Assembly: GCA_965230755.1 (NCBI GenBank)
Contig: CBDDLT010000011.1
Location: 143,005-207,004, forward strand
Length of the DNA stretch: 64,000 nucleotides
DNA from: DATFJT01 sp965230755
GTDB taxonomy: Bacteria > Bacteroidota > Bacteroidia > Chitinophagales > Saprospiraceae
Direction of reading: 5' to 3'
Part shown: one piece after another, positions 17,513 to 27,099 of the stretch
Position numbering within the stretch: position 1 is the stretch's first letter
Layout of the letters: each line of letters starts with the position of its first letter
The notes under the pieces: model-generated
What the model was told of the DNA's origin: nothing
Seen by the model: the letters and a program-made list of their open reading frames with translations, nothing else
Databases searched by the model: none
Translations under genes and position numbers: made by a program

Positions 17513-17534
17513 TAGAGGCGTGCAAACGCTTCTA
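17513..17534 (+). terminator. Hairpin downstream of the AraC-VOC pair
   Basis: TAGAGGCGT-GCAA-ACGCTTCTA forms a 9-bp stem with one G-U pair and a GNRA-type tetraloop, followed by a T-rich stretch (TATTTACTATTTAATTTT). It lies 30 bp after the VOC stop codon. Confidence 0.5.
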
Positions 17535-17712
17535 TATTTACTATTTAATTTTCGCTTTATGTTCAGGATTTAACTGCGGAAGATTCCGGTGTCTTATTCA
17601 TTGATGACGTAAATTGCGAAGAGGATGTTGATTAAGCGGGTTGTGAGTTTTGCTGAAGTATATATTGGTTCGAATGGTTGTCTGCTTCAATTTTGAATAA
17701 AAATATTTTGCT

Positions 17713-18225
17713 TTGAAGATCTTAAGAATAAATCGACTTTTAATATTATCCGTTTTGATCATTATGTTTAGTTCTTGCGCTGATATAAGTAATAGCAAGC
17801 TGAAAGAGGAGTCTTTTCTCGAAAGGAGTAAAGAAGAATTTGTCGAAACACTTCAAAAGCATCTGGATGCCGTATCGAATAGAAATCTGGATTCTTTAAA
17901 AAGTACCTTGTCTCCGGAAGGAAAAATGCAATTGATATTGCCCGGTTCGGAAGTGATGTATTCCGTTGATAGTTTTATTGCCTTTCATCGGGATTGGTTT
18001 CAGGATACAACGGGCTGGTCTTTTGAGACCAAAATTCTAAATACTGAAATCGGGGATCCAATTGGTATGGCAATAACGGAGATAATTTATCGAGAACCAG
18101 AGCGAGATGGTAAGCCTTATTTCAATAGAATGATAGTGAGTTATGATCTGGAGAGAATCGGTGATCGGTGGTACATTATCAAGGATCACGCGAGTTCGGT
18201 TGAAAAATCTACGGATATGGAATGA
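17713..18225 (+). CDS. Lipoprotein with NTF2/SnoaL-like fold (TTG start)
   Basis: A 170-residue protein. The only start giving a proper signal peptide is TTG at 17713 (MKILRINRLLILSVLIIMFSSC), with a lipobox FSSC at about residues 19-22. The rest resembles a DUF4440/SnoaL-type domain: HLDAVSNRNLDSLKSTLSPEG, then SFIAFHRDWFQDTTGWSFE and a final ERIGDRWYIIKDHAS strand. Such domains bind small ligands or act as enzymes; nothing here fixes the role. It is preceded by about 230 bp without a recognisable intact gene. Confidence 0.72.
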   Translation: MKILRINRLLILSVLIIMFSSCADISNSKLKEESFLERSKEEFVETLQKHLDAVSNRNLDSLKSTLSPEGKMQLILPGSEVMYSVDSFIAFHRDWFQDTTGWSFETKILNTEIGDPIGMAITEIIYREPERDGKPYFNRMIVSYDLERIGDRWYIIKDHASSVEKSTDME

Positions 18226-18244
18226 AGGAGAAGTGCCTTTTACT

Positions 18245-18290
18245 AAAAATTCAACAAAAAAAACAGCCCCAAACCAATGAAGCTGCCTAT
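18245..18290 (-). terminator. Possible terminator downstream of the DUF1761 gene
   Basis: On the minus strand a short GC-containing hairpin (CAGC / GCTG stem with a loop of about 13 nt) is followed directly by eight T residues, 25-65 bp beyond the stop of the DUF1761 gene. The stem is short, so the call is tentative. Confidence 0.35.
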
Positions 18291-18313
18291 ATAAAGTTTA
18301 TCGTTTAATTCAT

Positions 18314-18733
18314 TTATCCTACGGCTTCGGCGACTGGCGTCAGTGCATAAACAACTCCACCAACAAGTGTAATAGCCAAAACCCAATAAGCTGCTCCGGT
18401 TAGGATCCAGCCCATGCTCTTTTTCTCAAATAGCCCCTTGCTGACTAATACAGGTGCAACATACATGATGGCTGGCATGAAACCGTGATAAAGTCCATGT
18501 ACAAATTGGCTCATTCCAGGTTCTGTATGGCTGGCGTATCTCGACATAGCCCAGGAAATAACTAAGGCCATCAGAAGTGCTCCAACCATGGTCATTGGAT
18601 TGGCAGATTTCATGTCATCTTCAGTCAAACCTGCTCCTTGCATCCAACTTTGTCCGAACACTTTTGGATGGAACCAAATATAACCTAAAACCATCACCAT
18701 TAAGGCTCCTACAATAATCGCAACATAACTCAT
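18314..18733 (-). CDS. DUF1761 membrane protein
   Basis: A 139-residue protein with four predicted membrane helices (about 4-22, 48-66, 82-102 and 110-132). The start MSYVAIIVGALMVMVLGYIWFHPKVFGQSWM and the AGLTEDDMK segment are characteristic of the DUF1761 family, whose function is unknown. It stands alone, convergent with the preceding lipoprotein gene and divergent from the serine hydrolase. Confidence 0.82.
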   Translation of the reverse strand: MSYVAIIVGALMVMVLGYIWFHPKVFGQSWMQGAGLTEDDMKSANPMTMVGALLMALVISWAMSRYASHTEPGMSQFVHGLYHGFMPAIMYVAPVLVSKGLFEKKSMGWILTGAAYWVLAITLVGGVVYALTPVAEAVG

Positions 18734-18930
18734 AATTTATTATTTTACATTAATTAAAGAATTTAATAAGGCTTACATGTGTAATTTAAAATGATTTCCT
18801 GTAACGCGGAAAAAATTGGTGGAAAAATTGACGAAATTGAATCTGGGCAGAATTTATAATAAGAAAGATTTTTTATGGTTTTAACCTCGCTTAAAAGGTG
18901 ATTTATTAATAATAGTTGTAATTTATCTGG

Positions 18931-20226
18931 ATGAAATACATTCTTTTAATATGCTCATTAGTATTGCTCTCAATAGAAGCGAGGTCACAGACAGAACTAT
19001 ATTTTCCACCGACAACAGGAAATGAATGGGAGACAATGACGATTTCTGAATTGGACTGGTGTCAGGAGAAGGTAGATTCACTCTTTGCATTTTTAGAGAA
19101 TAATGAATCGAAATCTTTTATCGTCCTTAAAGACGGAAAGATGGTTCTTGAGAAATATTTTGGGACCTATACTCAAGACAGTACCTTTCAGTGGTTTTCT
19201 GCAGGAAAGAGCTTCAGAGCACTACAGATAGGAATTGCACAACAAGAAGGTCTATTGTCACTCGATGATAAAACATCAGACCACTTGGGAGAAGCTTGGT
19301 CCGGATTGACTGCTGTTCAAGAAGATTCTATTACAATTTGGCATCAATTGACCATGACATCGGGTTTGGATGAGACGAATTTTAGTTGCGTCATACCAAG
19401 TTGCCTAAACTATGTCGCTCCTGTGGGAACGAGATGGGCTTACCACAACGGACCTTATAACTTATTGAAGAATATTATTGAGAATGCTTCTGGCCAGACG
19501 ATCAATATTTTTTCTAACACCAGGGTGGAAAACTTTATTGGAATGAATGGCTTCTGGTTGAATTTATTCGGATCTTCCATTTATATCAGCAAGGCTAGGG
19601 ACATGGCGCGATTCGGTCTTCTAATAGCCAATCAAGGAGTTTGGGATGATATTGAAATACTCAGTGATAAGGATTACTGGAATGACATGCTCAATAGTTC
19701 GCAAAACCTTAATCCGTCCTACGGTTATCTCTGGTGGTTGAACGGGAAATCCTCTTTTATTCCTCCTGATGACGCCAATCTTAGCATTCTAAGCTCAATA
19801 GCTCCCGATGCACCAAGCGATGTTTATGGAGCGGCGGGTTCTCAGGGCCAATATGTGAGTGTTTCACCTAGCCTAGGACTAATAATGATTCGACAAGGAC
19901 GTACTTCTGATCAAAGCTTGACCGATTTTACGCTGCACAATGAAATATGGAAGAGGATCTTGGATCTTTCTTGTACTACAAGCAATACTGAGGAAAATAA
20001 TCTGCAAACATTCAACTTTTTCCCAAACCCTTCTTCCAGTGTTCTGACTTTTACGTTCTCAGATGCGAAGGAACATGAAGTATCCATTTATGACTTACTA
20101 GGTAAGAAAGTTTATTGCCATATAACAAGTGCAGAAAAGGAATTGAGTATCGATCATTTAGAAAGAGGCATTTACTTTGTTCAATGTGATGGGTCTAAGG
20201 AAATGAAGAAGTTCATTAAACTTTGA
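18931..20226 (+). CDS. Secreted serine hydrolase (class C beta-lactamase fold) with type IX sorting tail
   Basis: A 431-residue protein. A signal peptide (1-19, ending EARSQ) is followed by a penicillin-binding/class C beta-lactamase fold with the SxxK nucleophile motif SAGK (about residues 90-93), a YHN motif (YxN) near 172 and an AGSQGQ segment where the third motif is expected. The last ~75 residues (FNFFPNPSSSVLTF ... LERGIYFVQ ... MKKFIKL) form a type A sorting domain, so the enzyme is probably exported by type IX secretion. Family members include esterases, D-amino acid amidases and transpeptidase-like proteins; the substrate is unknown. It is convergent with the TonB receptor gene (6 bp apart). 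Confidence 0.87.
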   Translation: MKYILLICSLVLLSIEARSQTELYFPPTTGNEWETMTISELDWCQEKVDSLFAFLENNESKSFIVLKDGKMVLEKYFGTYTQDSTFQWFSAGKSFRALQIGIAQQEGLLSLDDKTSDHLGEAWSGLTAVQEDSITIWHQLTMTSGLDETNFSCVIPSCLNYVAPVGTRWAYHNGPYNLLKNIIENASGQTINIFSNTRVENFIGMNGFWLNLFGSSIYISKARDMARFGLLIANQGVWDDIEILSDKDYWNDMLNSSQNLNPSYGYLWWLNGKSSFIPPDDANLSILSSIAPDAPSDVYGAAGSQGQYVSVSPSLGLIMIRQGRTSDQSLTDFTLHNEIWKRILDLSCTTSNTEENNLQTFNFFPNPSSSVLTFTFSDAKEHEVSIYDLLGKKVYCHITSAEKELSIDHLERGIYFVQCDGSKEMKKFIKL

Positions 20227-20232
20227 ATCGAT

Positions 20233-22710
20233 CTAGATTTTGTAAGAAGCGGACAAAAAGTATGCTCTTCCTTCGGAAGGAATGATGCCAGGTCCCGGGT
20301 ATCCCGTTGCTCTCCTGGTAAAATATGCTTTGTCGAAAAGGTTGTTAACCCCAGTTGTGAATGTAAATCGGTCTATTTTATAGGAGAAGGTGATATCTGA
20401 TATTCGATAGGCTGGAATTTCTCCGACAATGCCACTTCTTTTATCCCCCTGATCCGCAATTCCAGAATTTTGGGCATCTGTATATTGCTTTGATAAATAA
20501 CTGAATTGATAGGATGCCTCAAAATTCTTGTATCCGAGATTGACTCCGGTTTTTATGTTTGCTTTAGGTACAAATTCGACTTGTTTTCCCACCACATTGT
20601 TCTCTTCAGATTTGGTATACTCTGAAGTGGTCAGAGCCGTATTGATGAATACATTCCATTTGTAATTCCTTTCCTCGGGGCTTAGCCAACGCGCCAGATT
20701 AATGTTCAGCAAGGACTCGGTTCCCATTATTACCGCATCACCGATATTCTTACGAACTCGATTGGCTCGATCATCCAGAATAATTCCTATTCGATCCTTA
20801 TACTTAATAGAGTACAAGGTCAAATCATAGGAGACTATTTTATTAATCCGGCCCCTAATGCCTATATCGCTGGTAAAACCTCTTTCATCACTAATATTCG
20901 GATCAATGATGAATGTGGGACTAACAACTCTGATATCACTGAAGGTTACCGACCGATAATTCTGGGATAGATTGGCAACGAATTGAATTCTTTTGCTCTT
21001 TTTATAGTTGAGGCCTATTCCAGTCAAAATAAAATCTCGGGTCAAATCCCGATCATCGCTAAGCAAATTATTGGCAATCGGATTACCTGCATTATCGAAT
21101 ATCAACTGATTATATTCCCCTTTAGATTCTGTCTTGATATGTTCGAATCGGAACCCGGGAGTAATGGATAGTTTATCGGATAAGTATACAATGTACTCTC
21201 CAAAAAAGGCCAAATTGAAGTTGGGAAAATCAAATTCAGATTGATTGGCATAGTCCGGAAATTGATCGTTGTACAAACTGAAATCAGCATCAGCTCCGGT
21301 AGAACCCGGTCCTTGAACGGAGGTGTTGTTTGATTTATAGTATTTCGATCCCAAAAGCAATACCGTTTTCTTCTTAGCGACCCTTAGTTCATTGAGGAAT
21401 CTTAGCTCAGCTCCATAATTGTTAAACTCTCCTATGATTAAATCCCTGGGCATGAGATAATTTCCGTTATCATCTCTTTCGTCTATGGAAGTAATTGGGT
21501 TTTCATTCAGATCAATGGGATTTCCTCTAAACCCAACGGATTTCCTAGACGCCATAAGACCAAAAACCTTAGCACTCATATGCGATGAAGAACTGAACTC
21601 GTGGCGGAAATTTAGGCTGTAAAGCTTCCAGTCCACATCAAACCAATTTCGATCTCGAGTACTCATTCTGGGATCTTGTTCGAACTGATGATCGGTCAAT
21701 CCTCCGGCCTGCTTAGCCAAGTATTTGAAATAGGTAAATTCTCCTCCGATTTCTGTTTTGTCCGAAAGGGCATAATTCATGGAAATAAAGAAATTATTCA
21801 GATCAAAATTCGAATTATTTCTGTAGCCATTGCCGGTCTTATAATTGTAAAAGCTATTAAAAGAGAACTTACCTTTTGTGAAGCCAACGGAGTTGAAGCT
21901 ATTGAATAATCCAAATGAGCCCACGGTTTGGGTGCTGATTACTTGAAGGGGTTTGTATGAGGGTATTTTTCTAAGTCGAAAGTCAATCAATCCACCGAAC
22001 TGAGTCCCATACTGTAAAGAACTCGCTCCTCTTACAATTCTTACTTCCGATATGGCTTCGGAGGGTGGGGTATAGTAGTTTTCCGGATAACCTAAAACAT
22101 CGGCGCTGATATCATATCCGTTCTGTCTGGTATTGAAATTCGAGGTTCTGTTGGGGTCCAACCCCCGACCTCCAAGATTGAGTTGCAATCCTCCGTCACT
22201 CCCTTCGTAAATATTCAAACCGGCGACCTGAGCGTAAATTTGACGCCCTCTATTGATGGCGAGATTGGCTTTTACCATATCTAAAATGACCACTTCTGAT
22301 TTCTTACCGGCAAAAATGGATGTACCTTCAATGTCATTCAGCTGCTTAATAGCAAAAAGTTCTTCTTTTTCAGCCACTACATCCACTGTAGTCAAGTCGA
22401 TGGATAGTTTCCGCATTTCAAAGTGACAAATTCTATCTTCGGCAATCAAAACGGCTTCGGTAATGGTTTCGTACTCATCAAGATACAGAGTGAATTGATG
22501 CAGTCCCTTATTTAGGTTTTCAATTACGAAAGCCCCCTTTTCATCACTGGTTTTTATGGTCTGGCTGGTGTGACAGTAGATACCTACCCCTCTCAAAGCT
22601 TGCTGATCTTCGGCTGAAACGACCATTCCTTCCAGAGTTATTTGTGCATGGATATTAAACCAAGACATGAATGCAAATAGGATCATTATGTAAAGTCTGG
22701 CACTACTCAT
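20233..22710 (-). CDS. FecA-like TonB-dependent receptor, last gene of the metal-uptake operon
   Basis: An 825-residue outer-membrane receptor: signal peptide (ending NIHAQ), a carboxypeptidase-regulatory-like domain (residues 24-105), a plug (VAGLNIYEGSDGGLQLNLGGRGLDPNR; ISEVRIVRGASSLQYGTQFGG) and a barrel ending GRAYFLSASYKI. The plug resembles ferric-citrate type receptors, so an iron or iron-chelate ligand is likely but not proven. Its start overlaps the end of the HTTM gene by 8 bp, and the order DUF4856 - imelysin - HTTM - receptor implies one operon. Confidence 0.9.
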   Translation of the reverse strand: MSSARLYIMILFAFMSWFNIHAQITLEGMVVSAEDQQALRGVGIYCHTSQTIKTSDEKGAFVIENLNKGLHQFTLYLDEYETITEAVLIAEDRICHFEMRKLSIDLTTVDVVAEKEELFAIKQLNDIEGTSIFAGKKSEVVILDMVKANLAINRGRQIYAQVAGLNIYEGSDGGLQLNLGGRGLDPNRTSNFNTRQNGYDISADVLGYPENYYTPPSEAISEVRIVRGASSLQYGTQFGGLIDFRLRKIPSYKPLQVISTQTVGSFGLFNSFNSVGFTKGKFSFNSFYNYKTGNGYRNNSNFDLNNFFISMNYALSDKTEIGGEFTYFKYLAKQAGGLTDHQFEQDPRMSTRDRNWFDVDWKLYSLNFRHEFSSSSHMSAKVFGLMASRKSVGFRGNPIDLNENPITSIDERDDNGNYLMPRDLIIGEFNNYGAELRFLNELRVAKKKTVLLLGSKYYKSNNTSVQGPGSTGADADFSLYNDQFPDYANQSEFDFPNFNLAFFGEYIVYLSDKLSITPGFRFEHIKTESKGEYNQLIFDNAGNPIANNLLSDDRDLTRDFILTGIGLNYKKSKRIQFVANLSQNYRSVTFSDIRVVSPTFIIDPNISDERGFTSDIGIRGRINKIVSYDLTLYSIKYKDRIGIILDDRANRVRKNIGDAVIMGTESLLNINLARWLSPEERNYKWNVFINTALTTSEYTKSEENNVVGKQVEFVPKANIKTGVNLGYKNFEASYQFSYLSKQYTDAQNSGIADQGDKRSGIVGEIPAYRISDITFSYKIDRFTFTTGVNNLFDKAYFTRRATGYPGPGIIPSEGRAYFLSASYKI

Positions 22711-24061
22711 GCAAAGGAATTATGTGCGATTTACATAGGTCGGTGTAGTTAACTTTCATAAGGTCTACATGGGGATCGACAAAAACCTGATGCTTCCGTC
22801 CGTTAAGCGCAGCATAACTTTCGACGTAGACTTCGACATTTTGATGACCTTGTGATGAAAAGTGGTTGCCTAAATACTGTCCATACTCAAGGATGAAGTC
22901 CGGCTGTGTAGACATTTGCTTTTGCTGAAAAGCGGTCAAGAAGTCCTCATTTTGAACGTAGAATCTCTTCCCAGATTCTCCATCAACAATCTTGAAGTTT
23001 GCATATCCAGTTTTCTCCATCAGCATAACTCTCCAGGCAAATCGATAGCCTTGTTCTGTCCAAAATATATTCCCGTCATAACTCAAATACCTGAGGGGAA
23101 GCAATATTTGAAAAAGCATAAAGATAGTCAATAATGGCAAGCCTATCCGATCGATTAGAGAAGTTTTATAGGAATGTCCGTTCTTAAAATGAGATAGGTC
23201 TACTTTGAATATAGAGAAGATATTTTGCAGCAATTTTTCATGGAATTGAGGGCTGAAAAATATTAGTGTACTAAAGATCATAACAAAGGGGAATAAGCCA
23301 ATAGGAAATAGCATCGCCGTCACTACATGAAAAAAGACAACCATTCCAAAAGCAAAGATTCTTGTTCTCTTCCATAAGAGAAAGAAGACGATAAACAGAT
23401 CATAAATTGCTCCTCCCCAGCTGAAGGCATAATGCAGCCATTTTTCGTGAATGATGGTCCCGAATAAAGGCATGTCGATTTTCGCTGGCAACCATATCGT
23501 TAGGGGCATTGCTTTCAACAACCAGTCGCCATTGAGTTTTGCGTAACCGGCATAAATATAGACAATGGCCAACATCAGTTTAATAATATAAATATTCCAT
23601 CTGGGAATGAATTCGACAGTCTTGACCCTATTTAAAAGAGTATCCAAGGAGTATGAGCGGTGGGCTGGTAGCCATATTAAGATAAAACTTACGATAGAAA
23701 TGAAGTAGTAGTGATTGAGATAGGTGGTTTTGTCCATTAATTCGATATAGGTGAAACTCAGAAAGAAAATGATCGTGGCCAAACGATAACGATAACCAAT
23801 TCCTACCATTAGCGCCGATATACCGCATACGACAAATAGTAAGTAGGTGAATTGCCCGGGAACTTCGATGAATTCGAAACCCGAATAATTAAAATGAAAG
23901 TTGGGAGAGAGGTATAGTTTTTCGATCCATCCGTTTACCCAGAAACGAATGATCCCTATGGTCATGATTGTGCCAAACAAGATCCGAAATAGGGATAGTG
24001 ATGCTATTTTTGCTTCCTTATTAAGGTATTGATCGACTGCTATTTTAATATTAGTCGCCAT
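22703..24061 (-). CDS. HTTM (vitamin K-dependent carboxylase-like) membrane protein
   Basis: A 452-residue membrane protein starting at ATG 24061 (MATNIKIAVDQ); the frame also has a TTG 9 bp earlier. It shows six or more membrane helices typical of HTTM proteins (FRILFGTIMTIGIIRFWVNGWIEKLY, WNIYIIKLMLAIVYIYAGYAKLNGDWL, HVVTAMLFPIGLFPFVMI) and a C-terminal soluble part. HTTM proteins resemble vitamin K gamma-glutamyl carboxylase, but the bacterial function in metal loci is not established. It overlaps the imelysin gene by 11 bp and the receptor gene by 8 bp, so translation is probably coupled. Confidence 0.85.
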   Translation of the reverse strand: MATNIKIAVDQYLNKEAKIASLSLFRILFGTIMTIGIIRFWVNGWIEKLYLSPNFHFNYSGFEFIEVPGQFTYLLFVVCGISALMVGIGYRYRLATIIFFLSFTYIELMDKTTYLNHYYFISIVSFILIWLPAHRSYSLDTLLNRVKTVEFIPRWNIYIIKLMLAIVYIYAGYAKLNGDWLLKAMPLTIWLPAKIDMPLFGTIIHEKWLHYAFSWGGAIYDLFIVFFLLWKRTRIFAFGMVVFFHVVTAMLFPIGLFPFVMIFSTLIFFSPQFHEKLLQNIFSIFKVDLSHFKNGHSYKTSLIDRIGLPLLTIFMLFQILLPLRYLSYDGNIFWTEQGYRFAWRVMLMEKTGYANFKIVDGESGKRFYVQNEDFLTAFQQKQMSTQPDFILEYGQYLGNHFSSQGHQNVEVYVESYAALNGRKHQVFVDPHVDLMKVNYTDLCKSHIIPLHE

Positions 24062-25166
24062 CGGCGTCAACGAAATCTACTTGTATATTTAGTGCTTGCA
24101 TCATATCTACTTTGAGCAAGACCACAGCTTTTTGCAATTCGTCATAGGCTTCTAGCATTTTGTTGTTATCAGTTAACACCTGATCTTTAAAACTGTCGGA
24201 TAGTTCATTGGCTTTAGATTCTGCTGATGCCCATTGATCCTTAATTTGTCCAGCGATATCTTCAGTTTGGTTTTGTTCTTGTATATAGTTCAAGTACGAT
24301 TCTAAACTTACCACCTGACCAGTTCTATCAAAACTATTCCCAACAAAAAAGTCTTGTACCGATTCAAAAGCTTCGAAGAACAAAGTTTTAGAATATATAT
24401 TAGAATATGGCGCTTCTACAGAATTTGCGATTGAATTTCCAGAGAAGATACCTGCTGGAATACCTATCTTACCGGCCCGCAAGAACTTCTCATAATAGAA
24501 AAGAAAATCGTTGACCATTTTGTCTACCGATGCCGTTGCCGAAGACCCGTCATTATTGATAAAGCTATCTCTGTATCCATTGTTCCAATCTGATAATACT
24601 TCTGAAGATAAGTCGTACAACCTTGAAGTTAAATCATCGAGATACTTGCTGTAGTTTTCATCGATCAATGTATTAATGAGTTCGGGATAATTATCTGATA
24701 AACCAAACAGCAAATAATCCAGAGCGGGAAACCCTTGTGTATCAAAGTTAGACGGTAAACTAAGGTCGTAATTTTGATTCTCAATATTTTCTCGTATAGA
24801 TGCAGTATCTGTAGGATAGATATTGGTGTAATTCCTAAGTCCTATTTCTTCGAACTTGCCAATGTCAAAAAAGCTAACTCTTTGCCAAGCTTTGTAAGCG
24901 TTGATATAAGAAGATCTAAAGCTCTCCAGATTATCGGGATTAGAAGTAGCAAAGAATTCATCCTTGCTACTTCTAAGATTTTCCAACGAAGTTATATAGG
25001 CTTCTAGTGCTGGAATGATAATGTTGTCGGCCCAATCTTCCAGCATTTCCCTTCGGTCAAAATTATCCGTGAACATCTCCTGTGATTGATTGTCATCGCT
25101 ACAAGAAATAAGGGATGCTAGAATTATAAAAGTTAGTGTAATTAAAGACCTATGTGATAACTTCAT
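24051..25166 (-). CDS. Imelysin-family lipoprotein
   Basis: A 371-residue lipoprotein: signal peptide with lipobox LISC (residues 19-22) followed by DDNQSQE. The helical body has imelysin landmarks: NNLESFRSSYINAYKAWQRVSFFDIG-like N-terminal segment, IYPTDT, and FPALDYLLFG. Imelysins (IrpA/EfeO-like) are iron-regulated surface or periplasmic proteins thought to bind metal rather than act as peptidases. Position between DUF4856 and HTTM fits a role in delivering iron to, or from, the receptor. It begins 11 bp after the DUF4856 stop. Confidence 0.9.
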   Translation of the reverse strand: MKLSHRSLITLTFIILASLISCSDDNQSQEMFTDNFDRREMLEDWADNIIIPALEAYITSLENLRSSKDEFFATSNPDNLESFRSSYINAYKAWQRVSFFDIGKFEEIGLRNYTNIYPTDTASIRENIENQNYDLSLPSNFDTQGFPALDYLLFGLSDNYPELINTLIDENYSKYLDDLTSRLYDLSSEVLSDWNNGYRDSFINNDGSSATASVDKMVNDFLFYYEKFLRAGKIGIPAGIFSGNSIANSVEAPYSNIYSKTLFFEAFESVQDFFVGNSFDRTGQVVSLESYLNYIQEQNQTEDIAGQIKDQWASAESKANELSDSFKDQVLTDNNKMLEAYDELQKAVVLLKVDMMQALNIQVDFVDADGD

Positions 25167-25177
25167 AACGTATATTT

Positions 25178-26386
25178 TTATTCAGCTGCTTCTGCTACTG
25201 TAAAACTAAACTTGTTAGCAATGGCATCAGAAATACTATCCAATGTGGAAGATTGAATATCCCAAAATCCATTACCTGCAGTTAATTGTTCGATAAAACC
25301 ATCAACTTCTGATTTTGTAAAATAGGGCTCAGAACTATTTGATTTTCTAGTGAATCGAAGGCTATAGACAAATCCGTAACCTTCTGATAAATCGTGGAAA
25401 GCTGTACCATGATTACCCGCAGCTAAGGCATTTTTTCCATTTTGCATATAATAAACAGCCCTTACTGCTATGATCTCAGCAATCTTTTCTCTTAGAATTT
25501 CAGCCTGTGCATCCCTTACTTCATATTCTTTGGCAACGATCGCTGCTCTTCCCAATTTAAATGCGTCAAATATATCTTGGGCGATTCCAGAGAAATCATT
25601 GTCTTCATCAACTCTACCTAGGTATTTGTTAAGAAAACTATCATCTCCTAAACTTAGCAAAGGATCACTTTCATCTGAAGAGGCACCAAAAAGATATCCG
25701 TAGGCTTCATCCCATTTGTGTTCCATGGTGGTATAAGACTTGCCATCTTCAGTGATTCCCTCGTCATTATTCGATCTGTTTTCTCCCGCGTCAAGTACGG
25801 AAGTGCTCAGATAATTATTACAAATTTGATCCACCATCAAGGCTCCGATCAGTGACTTCGTAACCATTTGATTGTATTCAATTCCTTTTGCATTAACATA
25901 TCTTACGGAAGATCCGTCTGCAATTTGACCAGCCATTCCTTCTGCTGCTAAAACATCTTTTTGTGGAAATACTTCTGAAACCTGTCCCTCCATCCATGAC
26001 TGAATATTCGCTTTGATCTCGGCTGACTCTACAGTATTGGAAGAAAAGAAATCGCTGGAAGCAGCAACTTTAGATTTTACACTTTTACTTGATTCATTGA
26101 GGGCAGGGTCTGAATAGGGGTTTGCATCTCCACCTGAGGCAGTCTCATTGGCGTACATCTCGATCATGGTCTCGGCGCTAACAGAGAAATCCTTCATAGC
26201 GTTGATCAGTTCAGTTGCCATTCCGATTCTAGTCGTTTGACCACTAAAAGAAACCGTTGAGGCACCATCACGGGTAAAGGTATAAGTCGTAGGAACATCG
26301 ATTTGGGTATCATCAGAATCATCATCTGAACAAGAAACCAAAAAGATCAAGCTAAAAGCGAACAATAGGATCGATAAGTACTTCAT
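25178..26386 (-). CDS. DUF4856 lipoprotein, first gene of the metal-uptake operon
   Basis: A 402-residue lipoprotein with lipobox VSC at residues 17-19 followed by an acidic linker (SDDDSDD). The sequence contains TYTFTRDGASTVSFSGQTTRI and GMATELINAMK blocks, a KWDEAYGYLFG motif and HDLSEGYGFVYSLRFT, all typical of DUF4856 proteins, which regularly accompany imelysin and HTTM genes. It is probably an iron-binding or receptor-associated surface protein (context inference). A short inverted repeat sits 18 bp before the start codon. Confidence 0.88.
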   Translation of the reverse strand: MKYLSILLFAFSLIFLVSCSDDDSDDTQIDVPTTYTFTRDGASTVSFSGQTTRIGMATELINAMKDFSVSAETMIEMYANETASGGDANPYSDPALNESSKSVKSKVAASSDFFSSNTVESAEIKANIQSWMEGQVSEVFPQKDVLAAEGMAGQIADGSSVRYVNAKGIEYNQMVTKSLIGALMVDQICNNYLSTSVLDAGENRSNNDEGITEDGKSYTTMEHKWDEAYGYLFGASSDESDPLLSLGDDSFLNKYLGRVDEDNDFSGIAQDIFDAFKLGRAAIVAKEYEVRDAQAEILREKIAEIIAVRAVYYMQNGKNALAAGNHGTAFHDLSEGYGFVYSLRFTRKSNSSEPYFTKSEVDGFIEQLTAGNGFWDIQSSTLDSISDAIANKFSFTVAEAAE

Positions 26387-26404
26387 AGATTACGTTATTT
26401 TTAT

Positions 26405-26419
26405 TTAGATTAATTCTAA
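26405..26419 (-). promoter_or_regulatory. Candidate metal-responsive operator before the DUF4856 operon
   Basis: TTAGA-TTAAT-TCTAA is a perfect 5-bp inverted repeat with a 5-bp spacer, lying 18 bp upstream of the DUF4856 start codon. The position suits a repressor, and an iron regulator would suit the operon content, but I cannot match it to a verified Fur or DtxR consensus. Confidence 0.3.
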
Positions 26420-26627
26420 TTACGGCACAATATCATGAAAACTTTGGATTTAGAATAAACTCGGAGATTAATTTTTTGAGATTTTTTTCTACATGAATTT
26501 GGATGCCTTAGTTTCTGCATTTAGGAAATATTTACACTAAAAAATAGTGGATATTTTTCTTTTAGTATATTGTACTTATATCCTATTTTCTTAGGTGTTA
26601 ATCGTACTATTCAAAATTTAAAAAAAT

Positions 26628-27002
26628 ATGGCAGATGCTGAATATAAAGTGGTCGGTATGACCCAAGCCGTGGTTAGAATGGAAGAAATGCTGAATTTTT
26701 ATTCTAAAGTATTTGACATACAGTTTTCGGAAATGGAAATGCATGGTCATAAACTTTACTCAGGAGCCTGGGGGGATCTGAAGATTCTGTTTTGTCCCGC
26801 AGAACTGGCCGGAAACAAGGCGGTACAGAATCGACATCAATTCGATATCATTGTTCCAAGTTTGGAATTGACCGCTGACATAGTTAATAATAATGGAGGA
26901 GAACTAATGGGTGAAATTGTCGAAGACGAGTACTTCAGGAGTTTGGGCGTGTATGATCCGGATAAAAATACTTTGGTGTTTAAGGAGGTATTAAAACATT
27001 AA
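26628..27002 (+). CDS. VOC-superfamily protein
   Basis: A 124-residue protein with the two-module VOC fold: MTQAVVRMEEMLNFYSKVFDIQF in the first half and SLGVYDPDKNTLVFKEVL at the end. It is unrelated in detail to the VOC protein at 17.1 kb. Substrate unknown. It is an isolated gene, divergent from the metal-uptake operon and followed after 97 bp by an envelope protein gene. Confidence 0.82.
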   Translation: MADAEYKVVGMTQAVVRMEEMLNFYSKVFDIQFSEMEMHGHKLYSGAWGDLKILFCPAELAGNKAVQNRHQFDIIVPSLELTADIVNNNGGELMGEIVEDEYFRSLGVYDPDKNTLVFKEVLKH

Positions 27003-27099
27003 AATTTGGTTAAAATGGCTCAATCCAATAAAAATAGGAGCGAATTTGTGTTATTATTGTCACACTAGAGAATTTTATAAAACTTAAACATTATTCAAA

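Noticed and set aside
17573..17640. Open frame ending VLFIDDVNCEEDVD before the small lipoprotein
   Set aside because: Only about 25 codons after a stop, with no start; it may be a gene remnant but cannot be supported.
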